64,000 bases of DNA, from positions 1 to 64,000 of the forward strand of contig NZ_JACNYL010000003.1 in assembly GCF_014692525.1 (NCBI RefSeq), in the 5' to 3' direction. The stretch's first letter is position 1. Each line of letters begins with the position of its first letter. The DNA comes from Sphingobacterium chuzhouense (GTDB taxonomy: Bacteria > Bacteroidota > Bacteroidia > Sphingobacteriales > Sphingobacteriaceae). A program made the position numbers and the translations under genes. Of this stretch, positions 18,185 through 26,597 are shown one piece after another. The notes under the pieces are model-generated. The model did not search any database, was not told the origin of the DNA, and saw only the letters and a list, made by a program, of their open reading frames with translations.

Positions 18185-19093
18185 ATGGTAGTGGAGACAA
18201 CATATCCTACATTTGACATTTGCAATCTCGTAACCAATAGGTTGTCAAATGACCTATTTAATATCGATAGGTTTCACGGTTACGCCAGAAACAATCCACA
18301 TCTCCAGAAAGTTCATAAACATTCATTTTACCATCTGGTGCTTTTTACAGCAGGCAATGGGCAGCATATTTTAGATTTCGAATCGTATCCTATAAAAGAA
18401 GGGATTATTTATTTCATGCGCCCGAACCAAGCCCATAAATGGATATTTGAAGGCGAAGTGGATGGATATGTTATTAACTTTTCATCTACATTTTTTGACC
18501 AATTGGCTATTGGTTCTTCTATCCTTGATAATTTTCCTTTCTTTAATTTATTCTCTTCCAGTCAAGTTTTAGAGCTGGATAAACCATCATTGGATAAGAC
18601 TTGTGCGATCTTTGAAGAGATATTAAGCGAGGTCGGAGCACGGAATGAACACAATCAAATGTTGATCATGATTTCTTCGTATCTGCTCCAGATATTCGTT
18701 ATTGCAGCCCGTAATGCCAAGGAGAATGCTATAGAATATAGCCGTAATAATTACAATTCCGTATTGCTAAAAAAATTCATGGAGTTGATCGAGGACAACT
18801 TTAGGGAGCTTAGGTTGCCTAAGGATTATGCATCTATGCTCTACATCACTTCGAGCCATTTAAATTTTATTTGTCAAGACCAAATTAAAACGTCGGCTGG
18901 AGAACTGATCAGAAAAAGAGTTCTACTGGAAGCGAAGCGTTTGTTAGTCAATTTCGAGATGTCAATTTCAGCCATCGCGTTGGATTTGAATTTTTTTGAC
19001 ACTTCTTATTTTGTGAAATTCTTTAAAAAGTATACCGGGCTAACCCCTGAAGCATTTCGAAAACAATACTATAATAAACCCAATAACACTTAA
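18185..19093 (+). CDS. AraC family transcriptional regulator
   Basis: A protein of 302 aa from the ATG at 18185. The N-terminal half is a cupin-like sensor domain (HKHSFYHLVLFTAGNGQH, YFMRPNQAHKWIFEGEVDGY). The C-terminal 100 residues form the double HTH, with ASMLYITSSHLN as the first recognition unit and IALDLNFFDTSYFVKFFKK, then YTGLTPEAFRKQYY, as the second. The effector is unknown. The close peroxiredoxin gene 12 bases downstream suggests an oxidative or redox response, and DUF983 upstream is probably in the same unit. Confidence 0.9.
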   Translation: MVVETTYPTFDICNLVTNRLSNDLFNIDRFHGYARNNPHLQKVHKHSFYHLVLFTAGNGQHILDFESYPIKEGIIYFMRPNQAHKWIFEGEVDGYVINFSSTFFDQLAIGSSILDNFPFFNLFSSSQVLELDKPSLDKTCAIFEEILSEVGARNEHNQMLIMISSYLLQIFVIAARNAKENAIEYSRNNYNSVLLKKFMELIEDNFRELRLPKDYASMLYITSSHLNFICQDQIKTSAGELIRKRVLLEAKRLLVNFEMSISAIALDLNFFDTSYFVKFFKKYTGLTPEAFRKQYYNKPNNT

Positions 19094-19105
19094 TCATTTA
19101 AAATC

Positions 19106-19741
19106 ATGAGCTTACAATTAGGAGATGTCGCACCAAATTTTGAGGCTGACACAACGATCGGAAGAATAGATTTACACGAGTATCTTGGTGATGCTTGGGG
19201 GCTATTACTATCCCATCCAGCAGATTTTACTCCTGTATGTACCACAGAAATAGGTCGTACTTCACAATTACAGGATGAGTTTAGAAAGCGTAACGTAAAA
19301 ACGCTTATCGTCAGTGTGGACGATGTAAATGACCATCATGGATGGTCGAGAGACATCAATGAGATACACGGTACTGTCATTGATTTTCCATTGATAGCGG
19401 ACAAAGACAGATTGGTTTCTAATCTGTACGATATGATCCATCCAAATGCATCTGCCACGTTAACGGTCAGATCGGTGTTTGTCATCGACCCAAACAAGAA
19501 AATAAGATTGACACTTACCTATCCCGCGTCCACTGGGAGAAACTTCAACGAGATATTGCGTGTGATTGATTCCCTTCAATTAGTCGACGAGCACAAGGTT
19601 GCGACTCCCGCTGATTGGAATCCAGGAGACGATGTCATTGTATCTAATGCGATCAAGACAGAGGATGCTGCTGAACAATTCCCTAAGGGATTGCGGGAGG
19701 TCAAACCTTATCTGCGATACACACCCGATCCGAAAGACTAA
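19106..19741 (+). CDS. 1-Cys (Prx6-type) peroxiredoxin
   Basis: A protein of 211 aa. The peroxidatic cysteine is Cys45 in HPADFTPVCTTEIG, where a Thr precedes the PVCTTE core as in the Prx6 subgroup. The C-terminal arm with LRYTPDPKD is typical, and no resolving cysteine is visible in the usual place. It reduces hydrogen peroxide and alkyl hydroperoxides in the cytoplasm. It lies directly behind the AraC gene, which may control it, and before a perfect bidirectional terminator. Confidence 0.93.
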   Translation: MSLQLGDVAPNFEADTTIGRIDLHEYLGDAWGLLLSHPADFTPVCTTEIGRTSQLQDEFRKRNVKTLIVSVDDVNDHHGWSRDINEIHGTVIDFPLIADKDRLVSNLYDMIHPNASATLTVRSVFVIDPNKKIRLTLTYPASTGRNFNEILRVIDSLQLVDEHKVATPADWNPGDDVIVSNAIKTEDAAEQFPKGLREVKPYLRYTPDPKD

Positions 19742-19754
19742 TCCTCCAGAATAA

Positions 19755-19801
19755 ATAATCTGACCATATTGAAATGAGAATATTCCAGATGGTCAGATTA
19801 T
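19755..19801. terminator. bidirectional terminator hairpin
   Basis: A perfect 13-bp inverted repeat, ATAATCTGACCAT at 19755-19767 and its complement at 19789-19801, lies between the convergent peroxiredoxin gene and the KDPG-aldolase-type gene. There is no long T-run, but the stem is strong and the position fits a shared terminator. Confidence 0.65.
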
Positions 19802-19811
19802 CACTATTCAT

Positions 19812-20495
19812 TTAAGAGCTAAATCTAAGTTGACGTAATTTTTTTATTCGCTGTTTACAACTCAAAAGCGTTTCTTTAGTGGATTCCCAACCGTCTTTTT
19901 GGTTGACTTTGTTGAATACTGAACTACCTAAGCCCACGCCGTCTACATCTGCCATAAACCACGGGCCTAAAGACTCATGCTCCACAGAAACACCCCCACT
20001 TGCAATGATTTGTAATCTTGGCACCAACGATTTTATTGTCAAAACAAATTTTGGGGAAGACAATTCCGCTGGAAATAGTTTAACAGAAGTTGTTCCAATT
20101 TTTAACGCTTTGTATATTTCAGAAACTGTCGACACTCCCGGCAACCACTCTATGCCTTGTTCAACACAAAAATGGCCGATTTGTTCATCGAGATTAGGGG
20201 CAATAATCATTGCAGCGCCTGCATCTATGTATTTTTTTGCCGACTGTACATCTGTAATTGTGCCTGCACATAGTTTCATTCCTGGCAACCAATTATCCAC
20301 ATAATCCTTTAACTGGATAAACGTATGTAAGGCATTTTCGCTACGGTTTAGAACTTCAAAAACTCTAAGTTCAGCCTCGTAGCAAATTGCTAATATGGAT
20401 TTCATTAATTTAACGTCTTCGTGAATAAACATTGGAAGAATCCCAGACGAAGAAATCAGGTCAATAATACTTGCTTCTTTTTTTTGTTCTGTCAT
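19812..20495 (-). CDS. KHG/KDPG aldolase family protein
   Basis: A class I aldolase of the Eda family, 227 aa from the ATG at 20495. Its TIM-barrel landmarks are FEVLNRSENALHTF (the Arg of the Eda LRT motif), GAAMIIAPNLD, and the Schiff-base lysine in SVKLFPAEL, then IIASGGVS and the phosphate-binding GVGLGSSVF. It would cleave 2-keto-3-deoxy-6-phosphogluconate or a similar keto-deoxy acid to pyruvate and an aldehyde. It is the last gene of an operon with the siroheme reductase and nitrilase genes (26-base gap), an odd company for a sugar-acid aldolase. Confidence 0.85.
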   Translation of the reverse strand: MTEQKKEASIIDLISSSGILPMFIHEDVKLMKSILAICYEAELRVFEVLNRSENALHTFIQLKDYVDNWLPGMKLCAGTITDVQSAKKYIDAGAAMIIAPNLDEQIGHFCVEQGIEWLPGVSTVSEIYKALKIGTTSVKLFPAELSSPKFVLTIKSLVPRLQIIASGGVSVEHESLGPWFMADVDGVGLGSSVFNKVNQKDGWESTKETLLSCKQRIKKLRQLRFSS

Positions 20496-20521
20496 AATGA
20501 TTATTCTATAATAGCGAAAGG

Positions 20522-22618
20522 TCAATTCAAATTGCGGTAATCTATCGCCTTATGAAATAATGACAATGCATGACCATAGTATGAGTCTGCAAATACCTTA
20601 GATGCCTTTTCTTTATTTATTTGTAGTACAAGATCAGCAAAGGTCCCTGAAAGCTTTATCTCTCCGTTTTCAATGAAGTTTGGATCCATATTATTAATAA
20701 CGCTTAATTGCGTATTGCAAGGAACTTCTTTTGTCAATAGCAGTGCTTTACCTGTATTGATCATTCCGGTGTAGCTATAGTATATTGCATCTACCCACTG
20801 TTCTTCAAAAATCGCTTCCTTAGCCTTGTTTAGGGTCTCCTTGACCTCCTCTAAAACAACACCGACCATATCAATCATAGGTACAGCGCATTCCCCTATG
20901 CCGATTTTAGGAGTATAAATACTTTCGTTTCCCCAATCTGTCAGATGAAACTGAGTAACTTCATCTATATCACCCAGAGGCTTCAACAGATTGTAAAAAT
21001 ATGTTTTACCAATGCGTACAAAATAAGTATTAAAACTTTCTTCTTCAATCCTATTATCTGCATAATCGTTCAAAAGAAGCCGTAACGCATCAGGCACACA
21101 CTTTGCAGGAAGTTTGATGACTTTTTCTCCCATCGTTCCTGTCCCATTATCAGTAGGGCCTCCGCCCAAAACTACTTGCATAGCAGGTAGAATAAGGCCT
21201 TTTACTTTCATTGACATACCATGAAAGCCAATATTGGCAATACTATGATGAGCACATCCGTTCATACATCCCGAAATTTTCACCTTAATATGGTGCATGT
21301 AATCAACATGTCCATACTCACTCCTTAACAAGCGTTCTAACTCGACAGATAATCCAACAGAACTTGCTATCCCAAGGTTACAGGTATCGGTACCAGGGCA
21401 TGCAGTAATATCCGTTAGTGTATCGAAGCCAAAGTCAGACAAACCGTTATTTTCCAATTCTACAAACAACATTTTCAGAAACTGAGGCCGAACGTATTTC
21501 AACAAGACACCTTGGTTCACAGTAATCCGAATATCTGATGAAGCATACTTTTCGGCTATAGTGGATAAAGCACGTGCCTGATAGGCATTCATATTACCGC
21601 TACGTAATTTAACCCTTACCGCAAAATAACCTTGTTGTTTTTGCCGATAGGTATTTAGGAGCAACCAACGTTCATATCGTTCCTGATCGACCTCTACAAC
21701 CTCTTCTTTCGTAATGATATTTGGCACCGCAGTTTCTTCAAAATCATTTAAATCCACAACATAGGACTTTAGGCTTACTGCTTCACGCTCTTGATGTACC
21801 AACTCCAAAAACTTCTCAACACCAATATCATTGATTAGGTATTTTAATCTGGCTTTATGACGTTTTGCACGTTCACCATAACGGTCAAATATGCGCAAGC
21901 AAGCCTCAGTAAAAGGAATAATCTCCGAATCCGGCATAAAATCAAATATGGGATGTGCGATAAAAGGTTGTGCCCCCAGACCTCCAGCCAACATAATCTT
22001 AAAACCTCGTTTCTCCTCACCATCAACAACTATTATACGTGGAATAAACCCCAGATCATGCATAAAGGTATAGGCAGAATCACTACTGGAAGACGAGAAT
22101 GCAATCTTAAATTTACGTCCTAAGTTTTGACAAATGGGATTTCTCAAAAAGTATTTGAACATTGCATTAGCATATGGAGAGACATCGAATAACTCATCGG
22201 GGTCAATGCCAGCATATGGTGAAGCGGTGAGATTACGGATGGTATTTCCACAGGCTTCACGCAAAGTTATGCCGTCATTTTCCAAATCCGCCCATAATTG
22301 TGGCGTATCCACGAGTTTCACATAGTGGAGCTGTATGTCCTGTCTTGTGGTCGCATGAAGATTCCCACTGGCATACTTCTCGGAGAGTTCTGCGATAGTT
22401 CTTAGTTGCATGGGGGATAGCCTACCGAAAGGTAGCTTTATGCGGATCATGTTTACGCCATCCTGTCGTTGACCATATATTCCCCGTGTGAGCCGAAAAG
22501 CCCTGAATGACTCTTCGTTGAATTCCCCCTTTTGATATCGCCTGATTTTGTCATCCAGTTCGACAATATCCCGCCTTGCTAAATGATCCACATTTTTACC
22601 AATAAAAATAGTATCCAT
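20522..22618 (-). CDS. siroheme nitrite/sulfite reductase with C-terminal helical extension
   Basis: A protein of 698 aa. Two ferredoxin-like half-domains (PFGRLSPMQLRTIAEL near residue 70 and RSGNMNAYQARALSTIAEK near 340) alternate with two catalytic domains. The 4Fe-4S/siroheme cysteines are visible as TACPGTDTCNLG and SGCMNGCAHH. The substrate-contact motif ATTRQDIQLHYV is present. It performs the six-electron reduction of nitrite to ammonia or sulfite to sulfide; which one cannot be decided here. The last 110 residues form an extra helical domain (HEPN-like in appearance) absent from plant-type enzymes but common in Bacteroidota homologues. The gene follows the nitrilase gene by 6 bases. 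Confidence 0.9.
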   Translation of the reverse strand: MDTIFIGKNVDHLARRDIVELDDKIRRYQKGEFNEESFRAFRLTRGIYGQRQDGVNMIRIKLPFGRLSPMQLRTIAELSEKYASGNLHATTRQDIQLHYVKLVDTPQLWADLENDGITLREACGNTIRNLTASPYAGIDPDELFDVSPYANAMFKYFLRNPICQNLGRKFKIAFSSSSSDSAYTFMHDLGFIPRIIVVDGEEKRGFKIMLAGGLGAQPFIAHPIFDFMPDSEIIPFTEACLRIFDRYGERAKRHKARLKYLINDIGVEKFLELVHQEREAVSLKSYVVDLNDFEETAVPNIITKEEVVEVDQERYERWLLLNTYRQKQQGYFAVRVKLRSGNMNAYQARALSTIAEKYASSDIRITVNQGVLLKYVRPQFLKMLFVELENNGLSDFGFDTLTDITACPGTDTCNLGIASSVGLSVELERLLRSEYGHVDYMHHIKVKISGCMNGCAHHSIANIGFHGMSMKVKGLILPAMQVVLGGGPTDNGTGTMGEKVIKLPAKCVPDALRLLLNDYADNRIEEESFNTYFVRIGKTYFYNLLKPLGDIDEVTQFHLTDWGNESIYTPKIGIGECAVPMIDMVGVVLEEVKETLNKAKEAIFEEQWVDAIYYSYTGMINTGKALLLTKEVPCNTQLSVINNMDPNFIENGEIKLSGTFADLVLQINKEKASKVFADSYYGHALSLFHKAIDYRNLN

Positions 22619-22624
22619 ATCGTT

Positions 22625-23560
22625 TTATAAGCCTTTAAAGTGTTTCGTTTCTGGTTGACCGTTAACCCCAAAAGAGAACACATCGTTTCTCGAATAATGG
22701 CCGACTACATCAAAATCAAGTTTCATTTTGGCTAACAGGTCGAAATCAAGTTCCGCCATTAATAGCCCCTCTTTATTAATTAATGGCCCATTGAGTATCT
22801 CTCCCGATGGAGTTATGATTACACTGCCGCCCGCGCTCATGATCTCCGGCTCATCGGTCAAGAACTCCTGATATCGTTCCGGATAGTCAGATTTTCTAAC
22901 ATATTGGTTACTCGCCAAGACGAAACAGCGTCCCTCCAAAGCGATATGTTGCATTGTTGATTGCCATGATGATCTTGCATCCGCAGTCGGGGCAAGATAT
23001 ATCTCCACACCCTTGTTGTACATTGACATACGTGCCAAAGGCATATAGTTCTCCCAACATATTAAACCGCCAATACGACCCAGTTTTGTATCATAGGTCG
23101 TGAGCGTGGTACCGTCACCATCGCCCCAAAGAAAGCGCTCCAAACCTGTAGGTTTGAGTTTTCGGTGTTTACCGAGAAATGATCCGTCCGATCCGAAATA
23201 AAACAGGCTGCAATAAAGTGTACCACCTATACGCTCACGTTCGGTCACTCCCAATGCAACGTACATCCTGGCCTTTTTTGCAGCATCTCCGATTTGCTTT
23301 ACATATTTGGAAGAATCCTCGATACTATTCTTCCAATAGTCTAACCAAAGTTCACGTCCCCTTTCTGTACGCTTACCAACAACCGCATCGTAAGAAATCC
23401 CCCTGGGATAGGCAGGAATAAAGGATTCTGGAAACAGCAAAAGTTCGCATCCCTCTCTTTGCGCATATTCAATCCACTGTATTGTCAGGGATACGCTTTT
23501 CTCTACATCAAATAATATTGGTGTAGCTTGTACTACACCGACTTTGATTTTTTCTGCCAT
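22625..23560 (-). CDS. nitrilase-type carbon-nitrogen hydrolase
   Basis: A protein of 311 aa with the Glu-Lys-Cys triad of true nitrilases: Glu in LLFPESFIPAYPRG (about 47), Lys in HRKLKPTGLER (about 134) and Cys in GLICWENYMPLARM (about 169). The WGDGDGTTL segment and length are those of nitrilase/cyanide hydratase-like enzymes, not amidases. It hydrolyses nitriles to acids and ammonia. It is the first gene of the operon with the siroheme reductase, suggesting a nitrogen-acquisition unit. Confidence 0.9.
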   Translation of the reverse strand: MAEKIKVGVVQATPILFDVEKSVSLTIQWIEYAQREGCELLLFPESFIPAYPRGISYDAVVGKRTERGRELWLDYWKNSIEDSSKYVKQIGDAAKKARMYVALGVTERERIGGTLYCSLFYFGSDGSFLGKHRKLKPTGLERFLWGDGDGTTLTTYDTKLGRIGGLICWENYMPLARMSMYNKGVEIYLAPTADARSSWQSTMQHIALEGRCFVLASNQYVRKSDYPERYQEFLTDEPEIMSAGGSVIITPSGEILNGPLINKEGLLMAELDFDLLAKMKLDFDVVGHYSRNDVFSFGVNGQPETKHFKGL

Positions 23561-23767
23561 GTTAAAATTGCTTTAAAAACATCCCACAAAAATTTGAACA
23601 CCAATTCATAATTATTTATTTGTGATTTCGAAATTACTCTTCAGAGATATTTTAATGTGGTATAACACCCGTTATTTACGGTAATAATTGCCTAAAATCA
23701 ATTATATAATAACGGTACGTCTTGGGCGATACGGAGGTGTTCCGACGAATGCTTATATTTGGTTATC

Positions 23768-24166
23768 ATGGAAAATCATAGAGAATTTTTAAAGCATTGT
23801 TACAAGTTGGCACAGTTAGCATTAGATAATGGAGAAAGCCCTGTCGGATGCGTAATTGTTAAAGAGGGAGTTGTTATTGGTGAGGGGGTAGAGAAAAGCA
23901 GACAATTAAAAGATATCACCAGACATGCTGAAACAGTGGCGATACTGAATGCTATCGAAAATTCTCACGATTTGTCCGGGTCGACACTATATACAAATGT
24001 TGAGCCGTGCCTGCTTTGTTCGTACCTTATACGTCATTATAGAATAGAGAAAGTAGTTTTTTCGAAATATTCGGGCGAACTCGGAGGAACACGTGAACCA
24101 TTCAATATATTGACATCGCCAGATTTTGAATCTTGGGGTAATCCTCCTGATATCATTGTTTTATGA
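23768..24166 (+). CDS. nucleoside deaminase (CDA fold)
   Basis: A protein of 132 aa from the ATG at 23768. The zinc site is complete: HAE (H53, E55) and PCLLC (C81, C84). The usual motif is PCxMC, so the Leu is a small variation. This is the tRNA-adenosine/guanine/cytosine deaminase family, most like small guanine or cytosine deaminases. It is divergent from the nitrilase gene, and a shared nitrogen-scavenging theme is possible. A TATATTTG box ends only 6 bases before the ATG; if used, the mRNA would be nearly leaderless. Confidence 0.82.
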   Translation: MENHREFLKHCYKLAQLALDNGESPVGCVIVKEGVVIGEGVEKSRQLKDITRHAETVAILNAIENSHDLSGSTLYTNVEPCLLCSYLIRHYRIEKVVFSKYSGELGGTREPFNILTSPDFESWGNPPDIIVL

Positions 24167-24267
24167 AACCATAGGGTCGTTGGATTTTCATTGTACTTTC
24201 TTAAAATAATAATTTGGTTAAGTGGGCATTTTTGACGTGTGTGTAATATGGATGCCAGCTAAACTCG

Positions 24268-24275
24268 TATATTTG
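24268..24275 (+). promoter_or_regulatory. putative Bacteroidota -7 promoter box of the structured RNA
   Basis: TATATTTG matches TAnnTTTG exactly and lies about 15-45 bases before the first stem of the structured region. A transcript would start near 24282 and carry the whole structure. A -33 element at standard spacing is not evident. Confidence 0.45.
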
Positions 24276-24298
24276 TGTAACGATTAAAAATATTCTTA

Positions 24299-24467
24299 AA
24301 GCGTTTTTGCTTTGAGTCCCGAACTGAAACTTAGGAAATTTCAATGACAATGGGGCAACAGGTCAAGAACGCTCATGCTATGGCGTGGGCGCACTTATTG
24401 TTGTCAGGGTTTCCTAAGACCTCAGTTCGGTAAGTTGTTGCCTACGCTTATTTTAAAAGCGGCAACA
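24299..24467 (+). ncRNA. multi-stem structured RNA or 5' leader with competing pairings
   Basis: Five helices can be read directly. A: 24319-24327 with 24422-24430 (9 bp, perfect). B: 24330-24338 with 24410-24418 (9 bp, perfect). C: TGACAA 24345-24350 with 24401-24406. D: the hairpin 24370-24378 with 24383-24391 (9 pairs, three of them G-U). E: the final hairpin 24437-24441 with 24462-24466, extended by an inner 5-bp stem. A short AAAGC/GCTTT hairpin precedes them. The 7-mer GGCAACA occurs at 24354-24360 and 24461-24467, and both copies are complementary to TGTTGCC at 24436-24442. The segment can therefore form either a pseudoknot or the last hairpin. It fills the 326-base gap before the 68-aa ORF, of which it may be the leader. 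I do not recognise the class. Confidence 0.6.
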
Positions 24468-24492
24468 GTAAAGTTTAAATTCAATTTTAAGT

Positions 24493-24699
24493 ATGACAGC
24501 CGCAACTCATTTCCCCAATTTTGAATATTCCGCTTCGGAAATTTTCAAATATCTAAATGTCTTTAAGGATTTCACCCTGTTATTGAACAATGGAAACATT
24601 GTGAAATTTACTTCTAATGACGAAGAAGCTTTTAAAAAATGGCTGGATGGTAATGGCGTGCAGAATATAAGAGAGGAAAATAATTGGGTGGCGAAATAA
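24493..24699 (+). CDS. small hypothetical protein (68 aa)
   Basis: A soluble protein of 68 aa without signal peptide or membrane helix (MTAATHFPNFEYSASEIF, then an LLLNNGNIVKFTSNDEEAFKKWL core). The pattern LNNGNIVKF followed by DEEAFKKWL looks like a small alpha/beta domain reading a short signal or modifying a host process; no family is known to me. It begins 26 bases after the structured RNA, so it is probably the gene that the leader controls. It lies close to the integrase and may be cargo of the mobile element. Confidence 0.6.
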   Translation: MTAATHFPNFEYSASEIFKYLNVFKDFTLLLNNGNIVKFTSNDEEAFKKWLDGNGVQNIREENNWVAK

Positions 24700-24723
24700 T
24701 AAACTATATCACCACCTTTATAA

Positions 24724-24885
24724 TCAACGACGGCGTCTCCGTGGTTTTGTTGTCGTCCACATAAAAATTATCCAAATGCCAAAAGCAACAGCAAGACCCG
24801 GCCACGGATTCGTCATGCTCAATGATGCGAAATATCCAAATGTGGCAATTATGCAAGTAATAAAAAACCAAACTATAGTTCTCAT
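24724..24885 (-). CDS. small two-helix membrane protein (53 aa)
   Basis: A minus-strand frame starting at the ATG at 24885 codes for MRTIVWFFITCIIATFGYF, a turn with MTNPWPG, a second helix (LAVAFGIWIIFMW) and a basic tail of five arginines after TTTKP. The two-helix hairpin with a positive C-terminus looks like a real small membrane protein, and the frame fits the gap between the 68-aa gene and the integrase gene. It is convergent with the 68-aa gene. The function is unknown; another frame over the same bases is not protein-like. Confidence 0.55.
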   Translation of the reverse strand: MRTIVWFFITCIIATFGYFASLSMTNPWPGLAVAFGIWIIFMWTTTKPRRRRR

Positions 24886-24959
24886 AATCAATCAAATTTA
24901 CGTTTCAATATCGATATGAAGTTTCACGGGATGTCATACCCGTGCAACGAATTAATTAT

Positions 24960-26261
24960 TTATGCCGCGGCCTTATCTGTATTCTTTTCGGCTTGGACTT
25001 TCTTCAACACCTTGACTTCAACTTTCCGAAGCTGTGCGATGACTTTCCGCTGTACGTCATCCACGATCTTCCAGTCTTTGGCAATGTATATATCCGTAGT
25101 GCGATTGCCCTCGTCTACATGGTTGAGCGCAAGGGCTACATCGTCCTTGCTCATACGGCAATCGTTTCGTGCGGTATTGGCAAAGGTGTGGCGGGCCCAA
25201 TACAGCGTGAGATCGGGTATGCCAGTGAGCTTCCTCAATTGTTCCATCCCTTTACACAATGCCCAATTGAGACAATCACTACTGGAATAGCGTAAGGATA
25301 GTTTACCTAAGTATTTTTCAAGTAAAGGCTTTGCCTCGTCAACGATCTTGATGCTGATAAAGGCGTTATCCTTACGCTTGCCCTCGGTCTTGGAACGATT
25401 GTAATCCACACGGCCGTTTCTGATGTCACGCTCCGTCAATTGGTACAAGTCTACTGCATTCATTCCGCATAGGTAGAACGAAAGCATGTACAGCTCTTTT
25501 GCCAATTCGGCACGGCTTCCGGGTTTGGTTACACAATCCCGAATGGTCAATACCTGTTCGAGTGTGTTGTTTCTTTTCTTGGTGAGCGGTGGAGAACCAA
25601 CCTTGTATTTCTTGAATGGATAATGCTTGATGCGGTATATTCCAAGGTCTTCATTGTTATAATGATCCCTCGCGGCGTTGAACAAGGTACGTAGGTCTCG
25701 CATCTGGTTGTGCAGGCCGCTGTCAGACAACCCTTTTTCTTTTGTTGTCACTTCATTTCCCAATTGATTTATACGTGTCATTGTCCTTTCTGACCGCATG
25801 TAACGCTCATAAGCCATCAGCATATTGGAATTGATTTCCTTGATGGATACGGATGTCCGGTTGAAATAATCGACCAGGCTGTTGCGGATTTTCCGGTGGT
25901 TGTTTGCGGTTCCGGTTCGACTTTCTTTTCTTAGGCAGTCGATATGCCGGTCGCAAAACTTGATAAAATCGACATCTTCGTCTTTATCTCGCAGGTAGTC
26001 CCGCAGAGATTCTGCGGTAAAATAGTCCAGCCGGTCGTCGAGTTCGCTGATCATCTTTCGATAATCCCTTAGCTGCTGCCCGACCTTGTCCGCGATAAAC
26101 GGGTCTTTAACCTTGTTATCTTTGGTCAATTGTTTTCTGACAACGAAATGTACCGTGTCAATAAACTTTCTTTCACTTTTGTGATGGACACAGATTTTTA
26201 CATTGTAAGTTCCATCGGCTTTCTTGTGGTGCTCATAAACTTTTGCGCTTACGGTTGCCAT
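24960..26261 (-). CDS. tyrosine recombinase/integrase of Bacteroidota mobile elements
   Basis: A protein of 433 aa from the ATG at 26261 (MATVSAKVYEHH); a GTG at 26279 is possible. Domains: an arm-binding N-terminus (1-100), a SAM-like core-binding domain (about 110-220) and the catalytic domain (about 235-410). Box II residues are visible: Arg-His in YWARHTFANTA, His in VALALNHVDEG and the nucleophile Tyr in TTDIYIAKDW. The first catalytic Arg is missing; FYLCGMNAVDLYQL stands where TGLR is expected, as in IntDOT, which also lacks it. It should move an integrative element. The attachment site is expected just upstream (26262-26597) but I could not identify it. Confidence 0.9.
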   Translation of the reverse strand: MATVSAKVYEHHKKADGTYNVKICVHHKSERKFIDTVHFVVRKQLTKDNKVKDPFIADKVGQQLRDYRKMISELDDRLDYFTAESLRDYLRDKDEDVDFIKFCDRHIDCLRKESRTGTANNHRKIRNSLVDYFNRTSVSIKEINSNMLMAYERYMRSERTMTRINQLGNEVTTKEKGLSDSGLHNQMRDLRTLFNAARDHYNNEDLGIYRIKHYPFKKYKVGSPPLTKKRNNTLEQVLTIRDCVTKPGSRAELAKELYMLSFYLCGMNAVDLYQLTERDIRNGRVDYNRSKTEGKRKDNAFISIKIVDEAKPLLEKYLGKLSLRYSSSDCLNWALCKGMEQLRKLTGIPDLTLYWARHTFANTARNDCRMSKDDVALALNHVDEGNRTTDIYIAKDWKIVDDVQRKVIAQLRKVEVKVLKKVQAEKNTDKAAA

Positions 26262-26401
26262 AATTTTTTCAATTGCCACACAAAGTTCCGTTACCTATTT
26301 GTTACGGTTTTGTGTGAAGTTCAACAAAAAACTATGTAAAACACACCGTTTCGGGGAATCCGATACAGCGTAGGGCGCATACTCCTAAAGTGCCCTAATA
26401 A

Positions 26402-26438
26402 ACGCAAAAAGCCATTTTTCGTAAAGAAAAACGGCTTT
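26402..26438 (+). terminator. strong intrinsic terminator next to the integrase gene
   Basis: AAAAAGCC, TTTTTC, a short loop, GAAAAA and GGCTTTTTTT form a near-perfect stem with a T-run on the plus strand. No plus-strand gene lies upstream of it, because the integrase gene and the ABC-3C genes are on the minus strand. On the minus strand it could end the ABC-3C transcript (stop 26598), although the T-run there is shorter. The rest of 26262-26597 has no gene; it may hold the element's attachment site and the integrase promoter. Confidence 0.7.
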
Positions 26439-26597
26439 TTTTGAAAGTGCTCCCGAATGTGCAGTTTTCGAACCAGTTTATAGAAGATTTGAGGGAATTA
26501 TCCAATTTAAACAGTGGACAAATCTAAAATAAAGGCTAAAGGATAGAGCAATATTTTTCTGTTCTATCTTTAGTACCTCAACCGAAACATATAATTT

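Noticed and set aside
24167..24492. SRP RNA, 6S RNA or tmRNA
   Set aside because: The SRP GGAAGCAGC loop, the long open 6S bubble and the tRNA-like ends of tmRNA are all absent.
24704..24895. A 63-aa protein on the minus strand
   Set aside because: Its composition (His- and Cys-rich, no pattern) is unnatural, while another frame over the same bases gives a clean two-helix membrane peptide.
26300..26500. tRNA gene end as attachment site
   Set aside because: No T-arm with a pairable stem nor an acceptor end was found on either strand.
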